Origin: Pelagophyceae sp. CCMP2097
Taxonomy: Eukaryota; Sar; Pelagophyceae
Assembly (NCBI GenBank): GCA_026770575.1
Contig: MU657174.1
Location: forward strand, 168,782-231,671
Length of the DNA stretch: 62,890 bases
Direction of reading: 5' to 3'
Below, piece after piece: positions 52,409 to 62,255 of this stretch. Position numbers and translations under genes: made by a program. Below the pieces are notes generated by a model, which did no database searches, was not told where the DNA came from, and worked only from the letters and a program-made list of their open reading frames with translations. Position 1 is the stretch's first letter; every line of letters starts with the position of its first letter.

Positions 52409-53635
52409 TTAGGGGAGGACGACGTCCTCGAAGGATACGGAGTACTTTGCGTGCGTCAGATGCCGAACCCATTTCGAGACGGTGCCCGCCGCGCCCTGCA
52501 CGTTGAGGTAGCGCACCTTGGCCCCGGACGCCGAGAGCGACGGGATCAAAACTTCGACCTCGACGGGCCGCCGGTCCGCCGTCCCGTCGGCCTGCGCCTC
52601 TGCGAAAGAAACTTCGACGTCGAGTTGGAACGAGCAGGCGCCAGAGAAGCGCGAAATCTTCCAGGCGACGCGGCGGTGGTGCGGCTCATAAGCAGCTTTG
52701 TCGTCGCCCTTCTTCGAGACCTTGACGCTGGCGGCGCTTCTGGGCACGGGCACGGCGCACGTGAAGGAGTCTGCGGCTAAGTTGCGGCGGAACAAAGCCT
52801 CGACCCGAACTTCCAACCGCATTCGCTTCGCCACGGCCCACCACGTCCTGCGCGCGGAGACGCGCACGGGCAGGTCGACTCGCGCGTCTTCGGCGAGGCG
52901 GTAGCGCATGACCTCGAAGACTCTGCGCTCCGGCCGGAAGGCCACGTCTCCGCGTAAAGCCCAGCTGTCGACGTCAACGGCCGAGTCGAAGGCGCAGCCC
53001 GCGAGTTTTCGCAGTACGCCCTCCTCAAAGGCCAAAGTGCAGAGCGGCAGTTTGCGGAGGCGCGCGTCGCAGAGGACTCTTCCGGACAGCTCGACGGTCT
53101 TCGACACGCCGAGGCCGTCGGCGTCGACGGAGACGACCTCATTAACGTCGACAAAAATGTCCTGCGCCTTTTTCCCAAAGGCGAGCGAGGCGCCGCCCTT
53201 GGTGTACTTCTTCTCCGGCGCTTGTTTCTGAGGCCTCGAGAGGATGATCTTGGAGTCTTCCAACTCCTGCGGCACGCCACTTAAGACACACTCGCAGACG
53301 ACCTCGAGGACGTTCGGCAGCTTATTACGCAAAGCGTCGACGGACGCGGCGCCGAAGTAGCGCCTTAGCGTCGCGGCCAGCGCCTTGAGCGCCTCGAGCG
53401 CGGCCAGCACGTTGGCCGTCTCACCCAAAGCGGCCACGAAGACGAGGCCGTCGACGTCGGCCACCTTGCAAAAGTCCAGGCCCTGCACTTCAAAGACGGG
53501 CGCCAGCGACTCGAGCGAACCGTCCGCGGCGACGCTTTTGATGGCGGCTTCCGCCTCCGCGCCGGCGTGCTCGTCGAGGCGCGAGTAAAGCAGCACCTGC
53601 GCCTCGCGCACCAAGAAGATCGACGAGATGCGCAT
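52409..53635 (-). CDS. Adaptor-protein complex mu subunit
   Basis: 408 residues, no intron evident. The N-terminal longin-type domain starts MRISSIFLVREAQVLLYSRL. The mu-homology domain follows (DIFVDVNEVVSV, LSGRVLCDARL) and ends VEVLIPSLSASGAKVRYLNV then KWVRHLTHAKYSVSFE, which matches the C-terminal strand pattern of AP mu chains. Mu subunits bind tyrosine-based sorting signals in cargo on Golgi, endosome or plasma membrane. The sequence is too diverged for me to pick the complex. Spacing features around the linker (KKYTKGG) are mildly AP-3-like. The ATG at 53635 was chosen because the family begins with M-I/R-S. The frame upstream of it is open but not conserved-looking. Confidence 0.8.
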   Translation of the reverse strand: MRISSIFLVREAQVLLYSRLDEHAGAEAEAAIKSVAADGSLESLAPVFEVQGLDFCKVADVDGLVFVAALGETANVLAALEALKALAATLRRYFGAASVDALRNKLPNVLEVVCECVLSGVPQELEDSKIILSRPQKQAPEKKYTKGGASLAFGKKAQDIFVDVNEVVSVDADGLGVSKTVELSGRVLCDARLRKLPLCTLAFEEGVLRKLAGCAFDSAVDVDSWALRGDVAFRPERRVFEVMRYRLAEDARVDLPVRVSARRTWWAVAKRMRLEVRVEALFRRNLAADSFTCAVPVPRSAASVKVSKKGDDKAAYEPHHRRVAWKISRFSGACSFQLDVEVSFAEAQADGTADRRPVEVEVLIPSLSASGAKVRYLNVQGAAGTVSKWVRHLTHAKYSVSFEDVVLP

Positions 53636-53729
53636 CGCGCGGCGACGCCGCCGCGCGGGCCGCGCTCCGGCCCGGCGCCGAAAAGAAGCCGGTGAGGACT
53701 GAGGAAGAACGAGGAGCCTTTTTTTCGAA

Positions 53730-53830
53730 GAGGATGGCTGCGGCCGCTGTCCTCGGAGAGGATGGCTGCGGCCGAGCTCGTCTTCGGCCGGTCCCACACC
53801 CGAGGTTACTTCCCCGTCCCACACCCGAGG
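53730..53830. repeat. Two small tandem repeats upstream of the mu gene
   Basis: gaggatggctgcggccg occurs at 53730-53746 and 53759-53775 (29-bp period). gtcccacacccgagg occurs at 53791-53805 and 53816-53830 (25-bp period). They lie within about 200 bp of the mu start codon, where promoter sequences are expected. Confidence 0.7.
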
Positions 53831-54203
53831 GCACTTCCTCGTCCGAGTCGAGATCCAAGTATTCGCCGAAAATTTAGGCACGAGTTAGGTGACTGTTCCA
53901 GCTGGTTCCAGTAGACCCTTTCAAAATTACGATTCTCTGAATTGAGACAAACTGTTTGATGGAGTAGACGCGTCTCGACGCGAGCTTTCACGATCCGTCA
54001 ACTATAGCTCCGCGGGCGGGGTCCGCGCTGAGATACTCGCGCCCAAAGTTTAACGGAATGTCGTTTTAAATTTTGGCAATTTGACTTTGGAACATGCGTG
54101 CAGTACTTAAGATTTGATATGAACCTCCCGAGGCGCGTTTAATTGGGGCTACGACGCGTGAAGACGGTCCCAATGCCAAAATCGGCATTAAAAAAGAAAC
54201 TGT

Positions 54204-54335
54204 AAAGAACGTTCTTCGGAACGTTCTTTGGAAGGGTAGAAGTGGAAAAAATCCTTAGATAGTAATATGCGCCTTGAGTAGGCGCCCTTGAATAGGCGCC
54301 CTTCAGAGGGCGTACCCCCTACGGGGGCCCCTGTA
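54204..54335. other. Cluster of hairpins, one with a C(TTCG)G loop
   Basis: 54204-54229 is an 11-bp perfect stem (aaagaacgttc / gaacgttcttt) closed by TTCG, the exceptionally stable tetraloop in RNA. It is followed by taggcgccctt direct repeats, the stem cgccct-tcag-agggcg, and ccccc-tac-ggggg near 54311-54323. The gaacgttc boxes also resemble half of a heat-shock element. Function is unknown. Confidence 0.6.
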
Positions 54336-55078
54336 TTATCGAGCGCAGCGAGCCAAGTTCCGCCAGCGTCAACCCGGCGCCGGACGCCGAAGTGAACGTG
54401 CCGTTGTGCGTCGCCTGTGCGCACGTGGTCCTCGGAGCCTCGCGCGTCTTCGGAGCCTCAGGACTTCGTCGACGCCGCGCGGCGGAGACGTTGACGCGGC
54501 GCGTCCTCGCATACCGGACGCGCTCGAAGACGCGGCCGAAGCGCTCCGCGCGCTCCGGCGCAGTCTCGACCTGCAGCGCCGCGCCCGCGTACCGCGCCTC
54601 CGCCGGCGGCTCGCGACCCGCGGTGGCGTCCGCCTCAGACGCGGCCGGCCGCGGCCGACCACCCATGCGGCCACCGCAGACCTAGAGCAGCGCCGGCTCC
54701 AAGGACGGCCCCTCCGTCGAGCGAAAGAGGCAGATCGTCCGGACCTCGCAGAAGCTGCAGCCAAGAACGAGCACCCGCAGCCGCATGACTCGTAAACCGT
54801 TTGGCCGGAGTACAGCCTTCAAACTGGGTTACACTCATATGCATCCCCATCCACACAGCCGGCGCCCGCGATTGCGGCATTTCGCCAAAAATGAGATTCG
54901 CGCGCGCCGGAAGCCATTTCCAAACTAATCTCGCGGCGGCGGCGGTCTTCACGAGGGCCCGAAGAGAGGCACCCCGGATCAGTGACCGTCGATTCTCCGT
55001 CGATAACTTGTTTCGGAAATACTCAGAATTTCCCACCGAAAGTTTTAAGCGCCCGATCTCGAGCGCCGCGCTCCGAGG

Positions 55079-57544
55079 ATGGAGGCCTGTGATGCAGAGG
55101 AGAAGCTGCTCCAAAGGAGCTGTGCGCCATCAGGCCGGCGTCCGCGCCTGCCGCCGGTCGCGGCGTTTCCATCGCTCTATCTTCACCGGCGGACATCTCG
55201 AGAGAATGCAAAAATTTCACGCGTACGATCCTTGGATCCTTAGGCCTCGATCGCAAGACGTACTCGAGCGTCGACGGGCTGGGGGTGGTGCGCAAGACCT
55301 CCCAACTCGTCACGGCTCGACGAGGGGTGGTGCTCGCTCTCGCGGTCGTCGGCGTGATGGCCGTGGTGCGGCACGGAAGTAGCGGGGGCAGCTCGGCTGC
55401 GTCGCTGGTCGAGGAGTCGCACGCTTCATCGTCTTTCGCCGAGGCCTTTCCGAGCGACGGGGCCGGGGTCGAATTGACGTGGGCAGTCACCAACTCGTAC
55501 ACGAAAAAGCTCGGCAAGGCGATCGGGAGCCAGTACCCGTGGGTGACTGACAAGGTCCAGGTGATCGACCCGTACCGCACTGCGACGTAAGCATTGCTCT
55601 GGAAGAGGCCCCTCGCCCCAGAGAAGGAGGAGGAATCGCCCGGGAAAAATTGAAATCGTTCGCAGGCTCTCGGTAACGAACGTCGAGGACGTCGAGGCAG
55701 CGTTTCCGGACAAGGCGGCGGGCGACTGGCACTACGCGTGGACGCTGGGTTGCAGCGACGGCTCGACGCACGCGCTCGAGGGCGCGCACGCGGTGGTGTA
55801 CCTCGAGGGCACGCAGGACTGCACGGTGGGCGTCGAGCTCAAGGCGGCGGGCAAGGCGGTGACTTCGGGCGCGGGCCTCCTCAAGGTGCGGTACGTGCGG
55901 CGCGAGGTGCGCGAGCTGGACGCCGCCGACCGCGACCTCTGGCTCGACTCGCTGTACAAAATGTGGTCGCACACGGGCGAGGCGGGCCGCAAGCTCTTCG
56001 GCGCCTCGTTCATCTCGTCCGACGAGCTGCTAGCGATCCACGCGACGAACTCGGCGCTGCGCGACAACGACCACTTCCACAACGGCGCCGGCTTTTTGGC
56101 GCAGCACGTGCGCCTCGACACGATGGTGCTCAAGTCGCTGCAGGCCATCGACCCGTCCATCTCGACGCCGTACTGGGACTGGACCATCGAGTCGCGCATG
56201 GTGGAGACGGGCGACATCTCCTCGCCCTTTGAGACGCCGCTCTGGACGGCGGACTGGTTTGGGTCGCTGAACTTTGTCGAGGACCCGCAGGTGCTCGGCC
56301 CGCACTACGGCGTCTCGCTCGACGAGTTCCTTGAGCGCGGCTTCGAGGCATGGGCCATCCGTGACGGACGCTGGAAGTATGCAAAGGTAAAGCGGCTCAC
56401 GGGCGCCGACACCAAGGGCTACCCGGTGAACTCTTACGGCTACCTGCGGTCGCCGTGGAACAACAACCCGTCGCCGTACGTGACGCGCATCAACTTCCCC
56501 TACGACCCGGCGAGCCTCGGCAAGTCGTGGCCGACGTGCACGGACCTCCACACGTTCATCGAGCCGCAGGACGTCTCGGCGGTGTACTTTATGACGCATC
56601 TCGAGGACATGACGGTCCACGCAAACGTGCACCAGGCGCTCGGCGGCACGGCCATGGACGTCAACTCGACGCAAAAGCTCCTCGACATGGGCCAGAGCTG
56701 CTACCAGACCGTCGTGGAGCGCCACCTCTGGCGCGCGCACCTCCTCGATATGCAACCCTCGTGCGACCCGGATCTGGCCACGACGCCGGACGCCGTGCGA
56801 AATTGCCAGCTCTCGTGCGACGCAGAGGCGCCGGACCGCATCATCAAGGTCGGCCAGTTCTTCCTCGACCACTACTCGTGCGTGGCGCCCTCCAAGCCGC
56901 CGGCGCCCGCCAAGGCGGGGGCGGCCAACGCGGGCAAGGGCGACATGGCCGTCGAGGAGGACGTCGTCGAATGGACCGACGAAGAGCTCCTCGAGCTCGG
57001 CAAGGCGGCCTGCGGCCTCACCTTCATCAAGGGCGAGCACCTCGAGGCCTCTGGCACGACGGACCCGAGCTTTTTCCTCGTGCACCCGACGCTCGCGCGC
57101 TACTACCAGTTCAAGCAGCTCATGGGGCCCGACGCGCTCGTCGACGACTGGGCGTCCGTCGACTCGTCGAACGAGGCCTGCATCCCCGCCATTGAGCAGT
57201 GCTACAGCGGCTTCAACGAGGTTGAGGACGCCGAGGACTGCTGCGCGGGCCACTTCCGCTACTCTCGCTTCTTCGCGGGCACGTACGGCAAGGAGCCGAG
57301 CGAGGGCCTCGACGGCGAGTTCATCCTCACAAACGAGCAGATCATGGTCCGCGCCGACGCCTTCAACTCGGACGAGTCGGCGCTCATCTTCCACCACCTC
57401 GACTTTGACCACTGCGAAGAGGACTTTTCCGAGCTCCTCGCGCCCACGACGTCGTGGGACGCCGCGACTGGCGGCGGCGACGGCGCCGCGCCCGATGTCT
57501 CGGCGCCACCGGCGGCCGCCGCATCAGCGGCCATGATGAACTAA
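55079..57544 (+). CDS. Tyrosinase-like copper enzyme, type II membrane protein
   Basis: Exons 55079-55121, 55244-55586 and 55666-57544 are in phase and give 754 residues. The start MEACDAEEKLLQR is cytosolic-looking. A single signal anchor (RRGVVLALAVVGVMAVV, about residues 39-55) then predicts a type II protein with a lumenal or extracellular catalytic part. Copper site A is seen in DHFHNGAGFLAQHVRLDTM and STPYWDWT. Site B is seen in HANVHQALGG and DPSFFLVHPTLARYYQF. The family oxidises phenols or catechols. Several Cys in the second half (CIPAIEQCY, EDCCAGHF) suit an oxidising compartment. The low-complexity C-terminus is Ala/Pro-rich. The first intron uses gtgcgc. The substrate is not predictable. 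Confidence 0.85.
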
Positions 57545-57762
57545 AACGCACCGCGCAGAGCCGCCTCTGCACACGCCCGCCCTTAATCCCCTCGGGAGTG
57601 ACTCATATATTTGCCCTTTCGCCTTGGGCGCAAGCCAGCGGCACGCCGACGTGCTCTCGCCACCACCGCACGCCAGCGAGGCCGCGCGCCAGCTCGGGGG
57701 CGACGGACGCTTTCCGGATCCAAAAGTGCGCGGTCGCCAATCGATTTCGGCGATTTCGAGCC

Positions 57763-57829
57763 GCGCACCTCGTCGCGACGCCGCCACTGTGAGCCCCGCG
57801 CGCACCTCGTCACGACGCCGCCGCTGTGA
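57763..57829. repeat. 37-bp period tandem repeat in the 57545-57881 spacer
   Basis: gcgcacctcgtc-cgacgccgcc-ctgtga occurs at 57763-57792 and again at 57800-57829 with two differences. It lies just upstream of the amine oxidase start. The rest of the 337-bp spacer shows nothing that I can name. Confidence 0.7.
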
Positions 57830-57881
57830 CCGCGGCGCGTGTTTCGGCGGCGAGGTTCGAAATAATTTTGCGAGGCCCGCG

Positions 57882-59201
57882 ATGGCCTCGGCGGCTTGCG
57901 CTGCGGAGGATTTCGACGTTGTCGTCGTCGGCGCGGGCCTGTCGGGCCTCGTCGCGGCGGCGGCGCTCTCGGCGGCGCTGCCGCGCGTGCTGCTCCTCGA
58001 GGCGCGGGCGCGCGTCGGCGGGCGCGTCCTCGGCGCGCGCGGCGGCGCGGACCTCGGCGCGTCATGGCTCTGGGACGCGGGGCCCGCCAACGCGCTCGCG
58101 CGGCGGCTGCGCGTCGATGCCGTGGCGCAGCGCGTCGACGGCGAGGCCTGGCTCTCCGAGGCGGGCCGGCCGCCGCGGCGCCGCGGGCCCGTTGGCGCGC
58201 GGATGGCGCCCTGCGGCCCCGGCGCGCGCCGCCTCGCCGGCGGCTACGCGCAACTCGCGGACCGCCTCGCGGCCGCGCTGCCGCCGGGCACGCTGCGCCT
58301 CAGCGCGCGCGTCGTCTCGCTGGAGCGGGTGGCTCCGGCGGGCGGCGCGGTCCGCGTCACCGTCGACGCGGCCGCGGGGCGCGAGGTCTTTTTGGCGCGG
58401 CGCGTCGTCGTCGCGCTGCCGCCGCGCCTCGCCGCGGGCGTGGCGTGGTCGCCGCCGCTGCCGGCGGCGCAGCAGGCGCGCCTTGCCGCGTCGCCGGCGT
58501 GGTGCGGCGACTGGATAAAAGTCGTCGCCACGTTCCGGACCGCGTTCTGGTGCAAATCGGGCGACTCGGGCTGCCTGCAGACGCCGGGCGGCGTCGTCGA
58601 CGTCTGGTGGGAGGCCGCCGGCGGCGCCGAAAACGGCGAGACGCTGGCCGCGCTCGCCGGCCTGAGCGTCGGCGCCGAAGCCGCACGGCGCCTCGGCCGC
58701 CTCGCCGGCGCCGCGCCCGACGGCCCGGACGGCTGCGACTCGCCGCCGCAGCTCGTCGCCGCCGTCGTCGCGGAGCTCGGCGCCGTCTACGGCGAGAAGC
58801 TCGTGAGGGGTCAGCTTTTGAGCGTTTCGCACAAATGTTGGATGGAAGACGATCTCACGTACGCGCCGCCGCCAGACGGCGCCGAAGAGGCGCACGAGGA
58901 TCCGCGCGCGGCCGCGTTGCAGAAAGGACAACCATTCGCACGCGGTGATTACAGAGTTGGCGAACAGAGACGAAGGCGCAGATTTCTCAACGAGTGCGTG
59001 CATTCGACTCGCCAGCGTAGGCGGGCGTCGTATGGCCACCCGCTGCTTTCCACGCCGACGCCGTGGGGCGTGCACTTTGCGGGGACTGAGACGGAAAACG
59101 AATCGGGCCACATCGCCGGCGCCGTCCTCGCAGGCGAGCGCGCGGCGTGCGAGGTCGCTCACGCGCTGGGCGTCCCGCTCCTTTCGCCGCGGGCAGAATG
59201 A
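57882..59201 (+). CDS. FAD-dependent amine oxidase (MAO/PAO family)
   Basis: Starts MASAACAAEDF and goes straight into a Rossmann FAD motif (VVVVGAGLSGLVAAAAL, then LLLEARARVGGRV). The C-terminal FAD motif is WGVHFAGTETENESGHIAGA. This family oxidises polyamines, monoamines or amino acids and makes H2O2. The frame is open throughout, but 58919-59020 (102 nt, AT-richer, Arg-rich translation) looks like an intron that keeps the frame. Removing it joins DPRAAALRAS to YGHPLLSTPTPWG, giving 405 residues and a family-like ending. That intron needs a GC donor (tt/gcagaa) and the acceptor cagcgtag. No membrane anchor is visible. It follows the tyrosinase gene on the same strand. Confidence 0.88.
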   Translation: MASAACAAEDFDVVVVGAGLSGLVAAAALSAALPRVLLLEARARVGGRVLGARGGADLGASWLWDAGPANALARRLRVDAVAQRVDGEAWLSEAGRPPRRRGPVGARMAPCGPGARRLAGGYAQLADRLAAALPPGTLRLSARVVSLERVAPAGGAVRVTVDAAAGREVFLARRVVVALPPRLAAGVAWSPPLPAAQQARLAASPAWCGDWIKVVATFRTAFWCKSGDSGCLQTPGGVVDVWWEAAGGAENGETLAALAGLSVGAEAARRLGRLAGAAPDGPDGCDSPPQLVAAVVAELGAVYGEKLVRGQLLSVSHKCWMEDDLTYAPPPDGAEEAHEDPRAAALQKGQPFARGDYRVGEQRRRRRFLNECVHSTRQRRRASYGHPLLSTPTPWGVHFAGTETENESGHIAGAVLAGERAACEVAHALGVPLLSPRAE

Positions 59202-59293
59202 CCTTTCGCCGGGGACGGACTAAGTAAGACACGATAAATTTAGCGTACACTGTCGGCACCAACACCCGGCGGCTTCGTTTGCTCCTTTCGGTG

Positions 59294-60712
59294 CTACCGC
59301 CGCGCCTGCTCGTCGGCGACGATGCGTTCGATGAGTTCGGCCTTGACGCCGGAGACCTTGAGGTCGGTGGCGCGAAGGAGGTCCTTCATCGCGGGCACGG
59401 TCATCTTCGCAAGCTCGGCGCGGCGCCCGGCGTCCGACACGGGCGCGGCGGCAGGCGCGGCGGCGGCGGGGGCGACGGGCGCCGCGGCGGGGGCGGCGGG
59501 CTCGGCGGGCCCGTCGAGGAGCTTATCGAAATCGTCGCCGAAGAAGGCGGCGTCGGCGTCGGCCACCGAGGCGCGAGCGTCGTTGAGGCCGCGGTTGAAG
59601 TCGTCGCGAGGGTCGAAGTCGCGTTCGCGCGGCGCGCTGCGCGGCCGCGCGCCCGTGGACCACCATTCGCGAAGACGGTCGTTGATCTCGATCTTGTGAA
59701 CCGAACGTAAGTCCTCCCTCAAGTCATCAGCTGCGTCGTAGTCGCGGTTGCGGCGCGCGGCGTCGCGGTCCGCGAGGAGCTGGGCCACGGCGTCGGGGGG
59801 CTCGCCGTCGCCGTCGCGTGCCGCCCACGCGTCGTCGTAGCCCGCCGTGCGCACGGGCGGCCCGGGCGAGCGCTCGCGCTCGGACCGCGCCTGCCGTTCG
59901 TCGGGCCGCTCCTTGCGCGGGCGGTTGTCGGGCCGCGGGTCGTCGCGGTTTTGGGTGCGCCTGGTGTTCTCCTGGCGGTCCTCGCGGCACTGCATCATAC
60001 CTCCACCGATCTTGCTGCCGTCCATGTCCACGATGGCGCGCGCCGCGTCCGCCGGCGTCGAGAATTGGACGAGGCCGCAGCCCTTGCTGTCACCGGAATC
60101 CTGGTCCGTGGAGATCGAAGCGAAGACGACGTCGTAGCCGGCGTCTCGGAAATGGTCCTTCAAGTCCATCCAAGAAGTGCCCGCGTCCAGAGCGCTGACG
60201 AAGATTCGGGTCTGGCCAAAGTCCACGCTGCCGCGCGAGTTGGAGCAGTCCCTAGCGCGGTGGCCGGCCTCTCCACACACAAAGCACTTCTCCACGACGC
60301 CCCCGCGAGGCGCGCTCCGAGGCGACCGCCGAGCGTCGCCGCCGCCCTGCTTGCACTCCTTTGCAAAGTGGCCCGCCTGGCCGCAGACGTAGCACGTGAC
60401 GCCGCCGGCGTCGCGCCGAGGGCGGTCGTCGTCGGGACGCATGCCCCGCGGCGGGCCGCGGTCGCGCCGCTCGGCGCCGGCGTCGCGGCGCCGAGGGCCC
60501 TCGTCGCGGCCGCGCGATTCGCTCTCCCGCGGCGCGCGGTCCCGCGGCGCGTCGTCGTCGCCGCCGCGCGCGGGGGCGGCAAAGTCGCCGCTGAAAAACG
60601 AGTCGTCGATGGCGCCTCGCGCTTCGACGGCGCGGCACGCCGGCGCGGCGGCGCGCGGCTGCAGCGCGACGACCGCGGCGCAGAGCGCCCAGAGGGCCAC
60701 AGCGCACCGCAT
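59294..60712 (-). CDS. RNA-binding protein: two CCHC knuckles, RRM, CysRS-tail-like motif, SAP
   Basis: 472 residues, no intron evident, from the ATG at 60712. The leader MRCAVALWALCAAVVALQP is signal-like, as in stramenopile plastid-targeted proteins. CCHC zinc knuckles are at 107-120 (CYVCGQAGHFAKEC) and 143-156 (CFVCGEAGHRARDC). The RRM follows (TRIFVSALDAG and RNP1-like SKGCGLVQF). About residues 305-345, ADRDAARRNRDYDAADDLRE resembles the helical tail of cysteinyl-tRNA synthetase. A SAP domain ends the protein (MTVPAMKDLLRATDLKVSG). Arg/Asp-rich linkers separate them. It is probably an organellar RNA- or nucleoid-associated protein. The next gene upstream is a relative with knuckle and RRM, on the same strand. 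Confidence 0.85.
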   Translation of the reverse strand: MRCAVALWALCAAVVALQPRAAAPACRAVEARGAIDDSFFSGDFAAPARGGDDDAPRDRAPRESESRGRDEGPRRRDAGAERRDRGPPRGMRPDDDRPRRDAGGVTCYVCGQAGHFAKECKQGGGDARRSPRSAPRGGVVEKCFVCGEAGHRARDCSNSRGSVDFGQTRIFVSALDAGTSWMDLKDHFRDAGYDVVFASISTDQDSGDSKGCGLVQFSTPADAARAIVDMDGSKIGGGMMQCREDRQENTRRTQNRDDPRPDNRPRKERPDERQARSERERSPGPPVRTAGYDDAWAARDGDGEPPDAVAQLLADRDAARRNRDYDAADDLREDLRSVHKIEINDRLREWWSTGARPRSAPRERDFDPRDDFNRGLNDARASVADADAAFFGDDFDKLLDGPAEPAAPAAAPVAPAAAAPAAAPVSDAGRRAELAKMTVPAMKDLLRATDLKVSGVKAELIERIVADEQARR

Positions 60713-61083
60713 CGACGCGGGACGGACTTCAAGAAGCATATCGCCAGCCTTGCGCAAGAACACTCTCTCTCACCTCTTTCGAGGGGGCTTCTCGAGCCCG
60801 CCCAAACGAATCCGGCGTGCCCACGGCCGTCCGACGGTTGGAGCTTACGAGTCATCGGGGCGCTTGACCCAATAGATGCGCTGGCGGTCGCTGAGGAGGA
60901 CCTACGTTGAGGGCTCGGGTCCATACGAGGCGCCAACGCTTACGAGGCGTCGAGGGTTTTACCTCGTATTCGTCGAGGAGCCCGGCGCGCACTGCGTCCG
61001 CCTCGTCGTACTGTCGCTCGCTCCGGAGCTCGTCCCGCCGGCCTGCGGCAAACGTCCCGCCATGCCGGAAACGAGGGGGACTC
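60713..61083. other. Spacer between the two RRM/CCHC genes
   Basis: 371 bp between two minus-strand genes. It holds the promoter side of the downstream gene. No repeat or clear element is seen. Confidence 0.3.
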
Positions 61084-62028
61084 TCATTGGGGCCCGCCTC
61101 TCCGACAAGTCAGTGTCCTTAGGCCGCGCCGCATCTCGCGGAGCCGCGCCTCGATGGCGTCGATCGCGGTCTGGCCTGGGTCGTCGAATTGAAAGGTCCG
61201 CGGCGCCCAGGGCGAGAGCGTGCTCGTGTCGAAAGTGGGCCGGTAGCCGAGGTCCTCGCGCACGCCTATCTCGTGGCCGCGGAACATGGCGCCAACGCTG
61301 CCTTCAATGGCCTTTTGCGCCTCGTCCGACGACCCAAACTGCACGATGCCACACCCCAAATTGCCCCCTGCCGCGTCGCGCCTAGGATAAGACGCTCCGC
61401 CCGCGTCCCGGCAACTTCTGGCGTGCCTCGAGCCTCTGCCGCTCCATTTGTCCGCCGTATTGTACGACGCGGCTCCTTTGCATGACGCGCGCGTAGAGGG
61501 GCGAGTAGCCGCTCTGCTGAAAGTATTCCTTAAGGGCCACCCAGTCCGCGCTCTTCGGCAGGTTACCTACATTGCCCGCGGTCGGCAGACGGCTCGAGAA
61601 AACGGACGGCTGCGGCGCACCGACGAAGATGCGCGTGCCGCCGATCTGGCTGTTGCCCAGGTTCGGGCAGTCCCGCGCCACGTGCCCGGCCTCGCCTGCG
61701 CGGCCGCCGTTTCAGCGGCACGCGGTCGCGCTCCGTCGACCTCGGCAGGGGCTCCGCACCGCACGAGTAGCACTTGATGATGCGCTCCGGTGCCTCGTCG
61801 AAGTGCGACGGGCTCGAGGAGCCCCGAGGCACCTGTGCCCTCCATCGGGCGCAGACGCCGAAGCGGGACGCCGCAGAAACGCACCTCGGCCTCGCCCTCG
61901 GGCCCGTCGATCGAGCTCAGGCAGCGCGCCGCCGGGCGCTGCGGCTGCTGCTGTGGCGCGCCGCGCCGCGCGCCGGCGATGCAGCGCACCGCGCACCGCC
62001 GCGCCGCCGCGACGAGCATCATGGACAT
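61084..62028 (-). CDS. RNA-binding protein with CCHC knuckle and RRM, mitochondria-like leader
   Basis: Multi-exon. The ATG at 62028 opens an Arg/Ala-rich leader without acids (MSMMLVAAARRCAVRCIAG, then RCLSS), typical of a mitochondrial presequence. An intron at 61696-61759 (donor gtgcgg) joins KCYSCG to EAGHVARDC, restoring a perfect zinc knuckle. The RRM starts GTRIFVGAPQ and continues WVALKEYFQQSGYSPLYARV. RNP1 lies in another exon as NLGCGIVQFGSS, and the C-terminus is AIDAIEARLREM. The intron before the RNP1 exon (acceptor near 61380) has no convincing GT donor, and a GC donor near 61475 is possible. A short intron near 61860 is also needed. Exact joins are uncertain. It resembles its neighbour in domain order but lacks the SAP end. 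Confidence 0.7.
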
Positions 62029-62255
62029 CCAGTCTCGCCGAATCGCTAGGTGCCGGCCGCCACCCGCCGCTTCTCTTCGCGCTCTCCCGTTTCTCTGCTC
62101 GCTGCGCTTCGCATGCCCTCGCGCCGACTGTTTGATCGTTTAAAGTAAATCTCGCCGAATCGGTGAATTCCGAAAAATTTCGACGCTGTGTTCAGCTAGC
62201 CCGCCTCGGGAGTGCTCGAACCCCGTCTGACGCTCGCGGACGGCTCGTGCGGGCC
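62029..62255. promoter_or_regulatory. 227-bp divergent promoter region
   Basis: Lies between the start of the knuckle/RRM gene (-) and the gene at the right edge (+). No specific element is recognised. Confidence 0.35.

Larger units (their letters stand above)
53636..55078. other. Gene-poor region of about 1.4 kb
   Basis: Between the mu gene start and the tyrosinase start. 53880-54330 is AT-richer and contains hairpins. 54319-54800 has GC-rich open frames on both strands, for example minus-strand GRVFERVRYARTRRVNVS, but no domain, no clear start and no good splice chain. I do not call a gene. Both divergent promoters probably lie here. Confidence 0.4.

Noticed and set aside
45156..52472. One 2438-codon uninterrupted frame for the coiled-coil protein
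   Set aside because: The start at 52472 is not ATG and precedes a better start at 52247. The last 170 or so codons are low-quality readthrough of an intron and 3' region.
54319..54800. Overlapping open frames on both strands
   Set aside because: No domain, no clear start, no convincing splice chain. GC-rich DNA makes such frames by chance.
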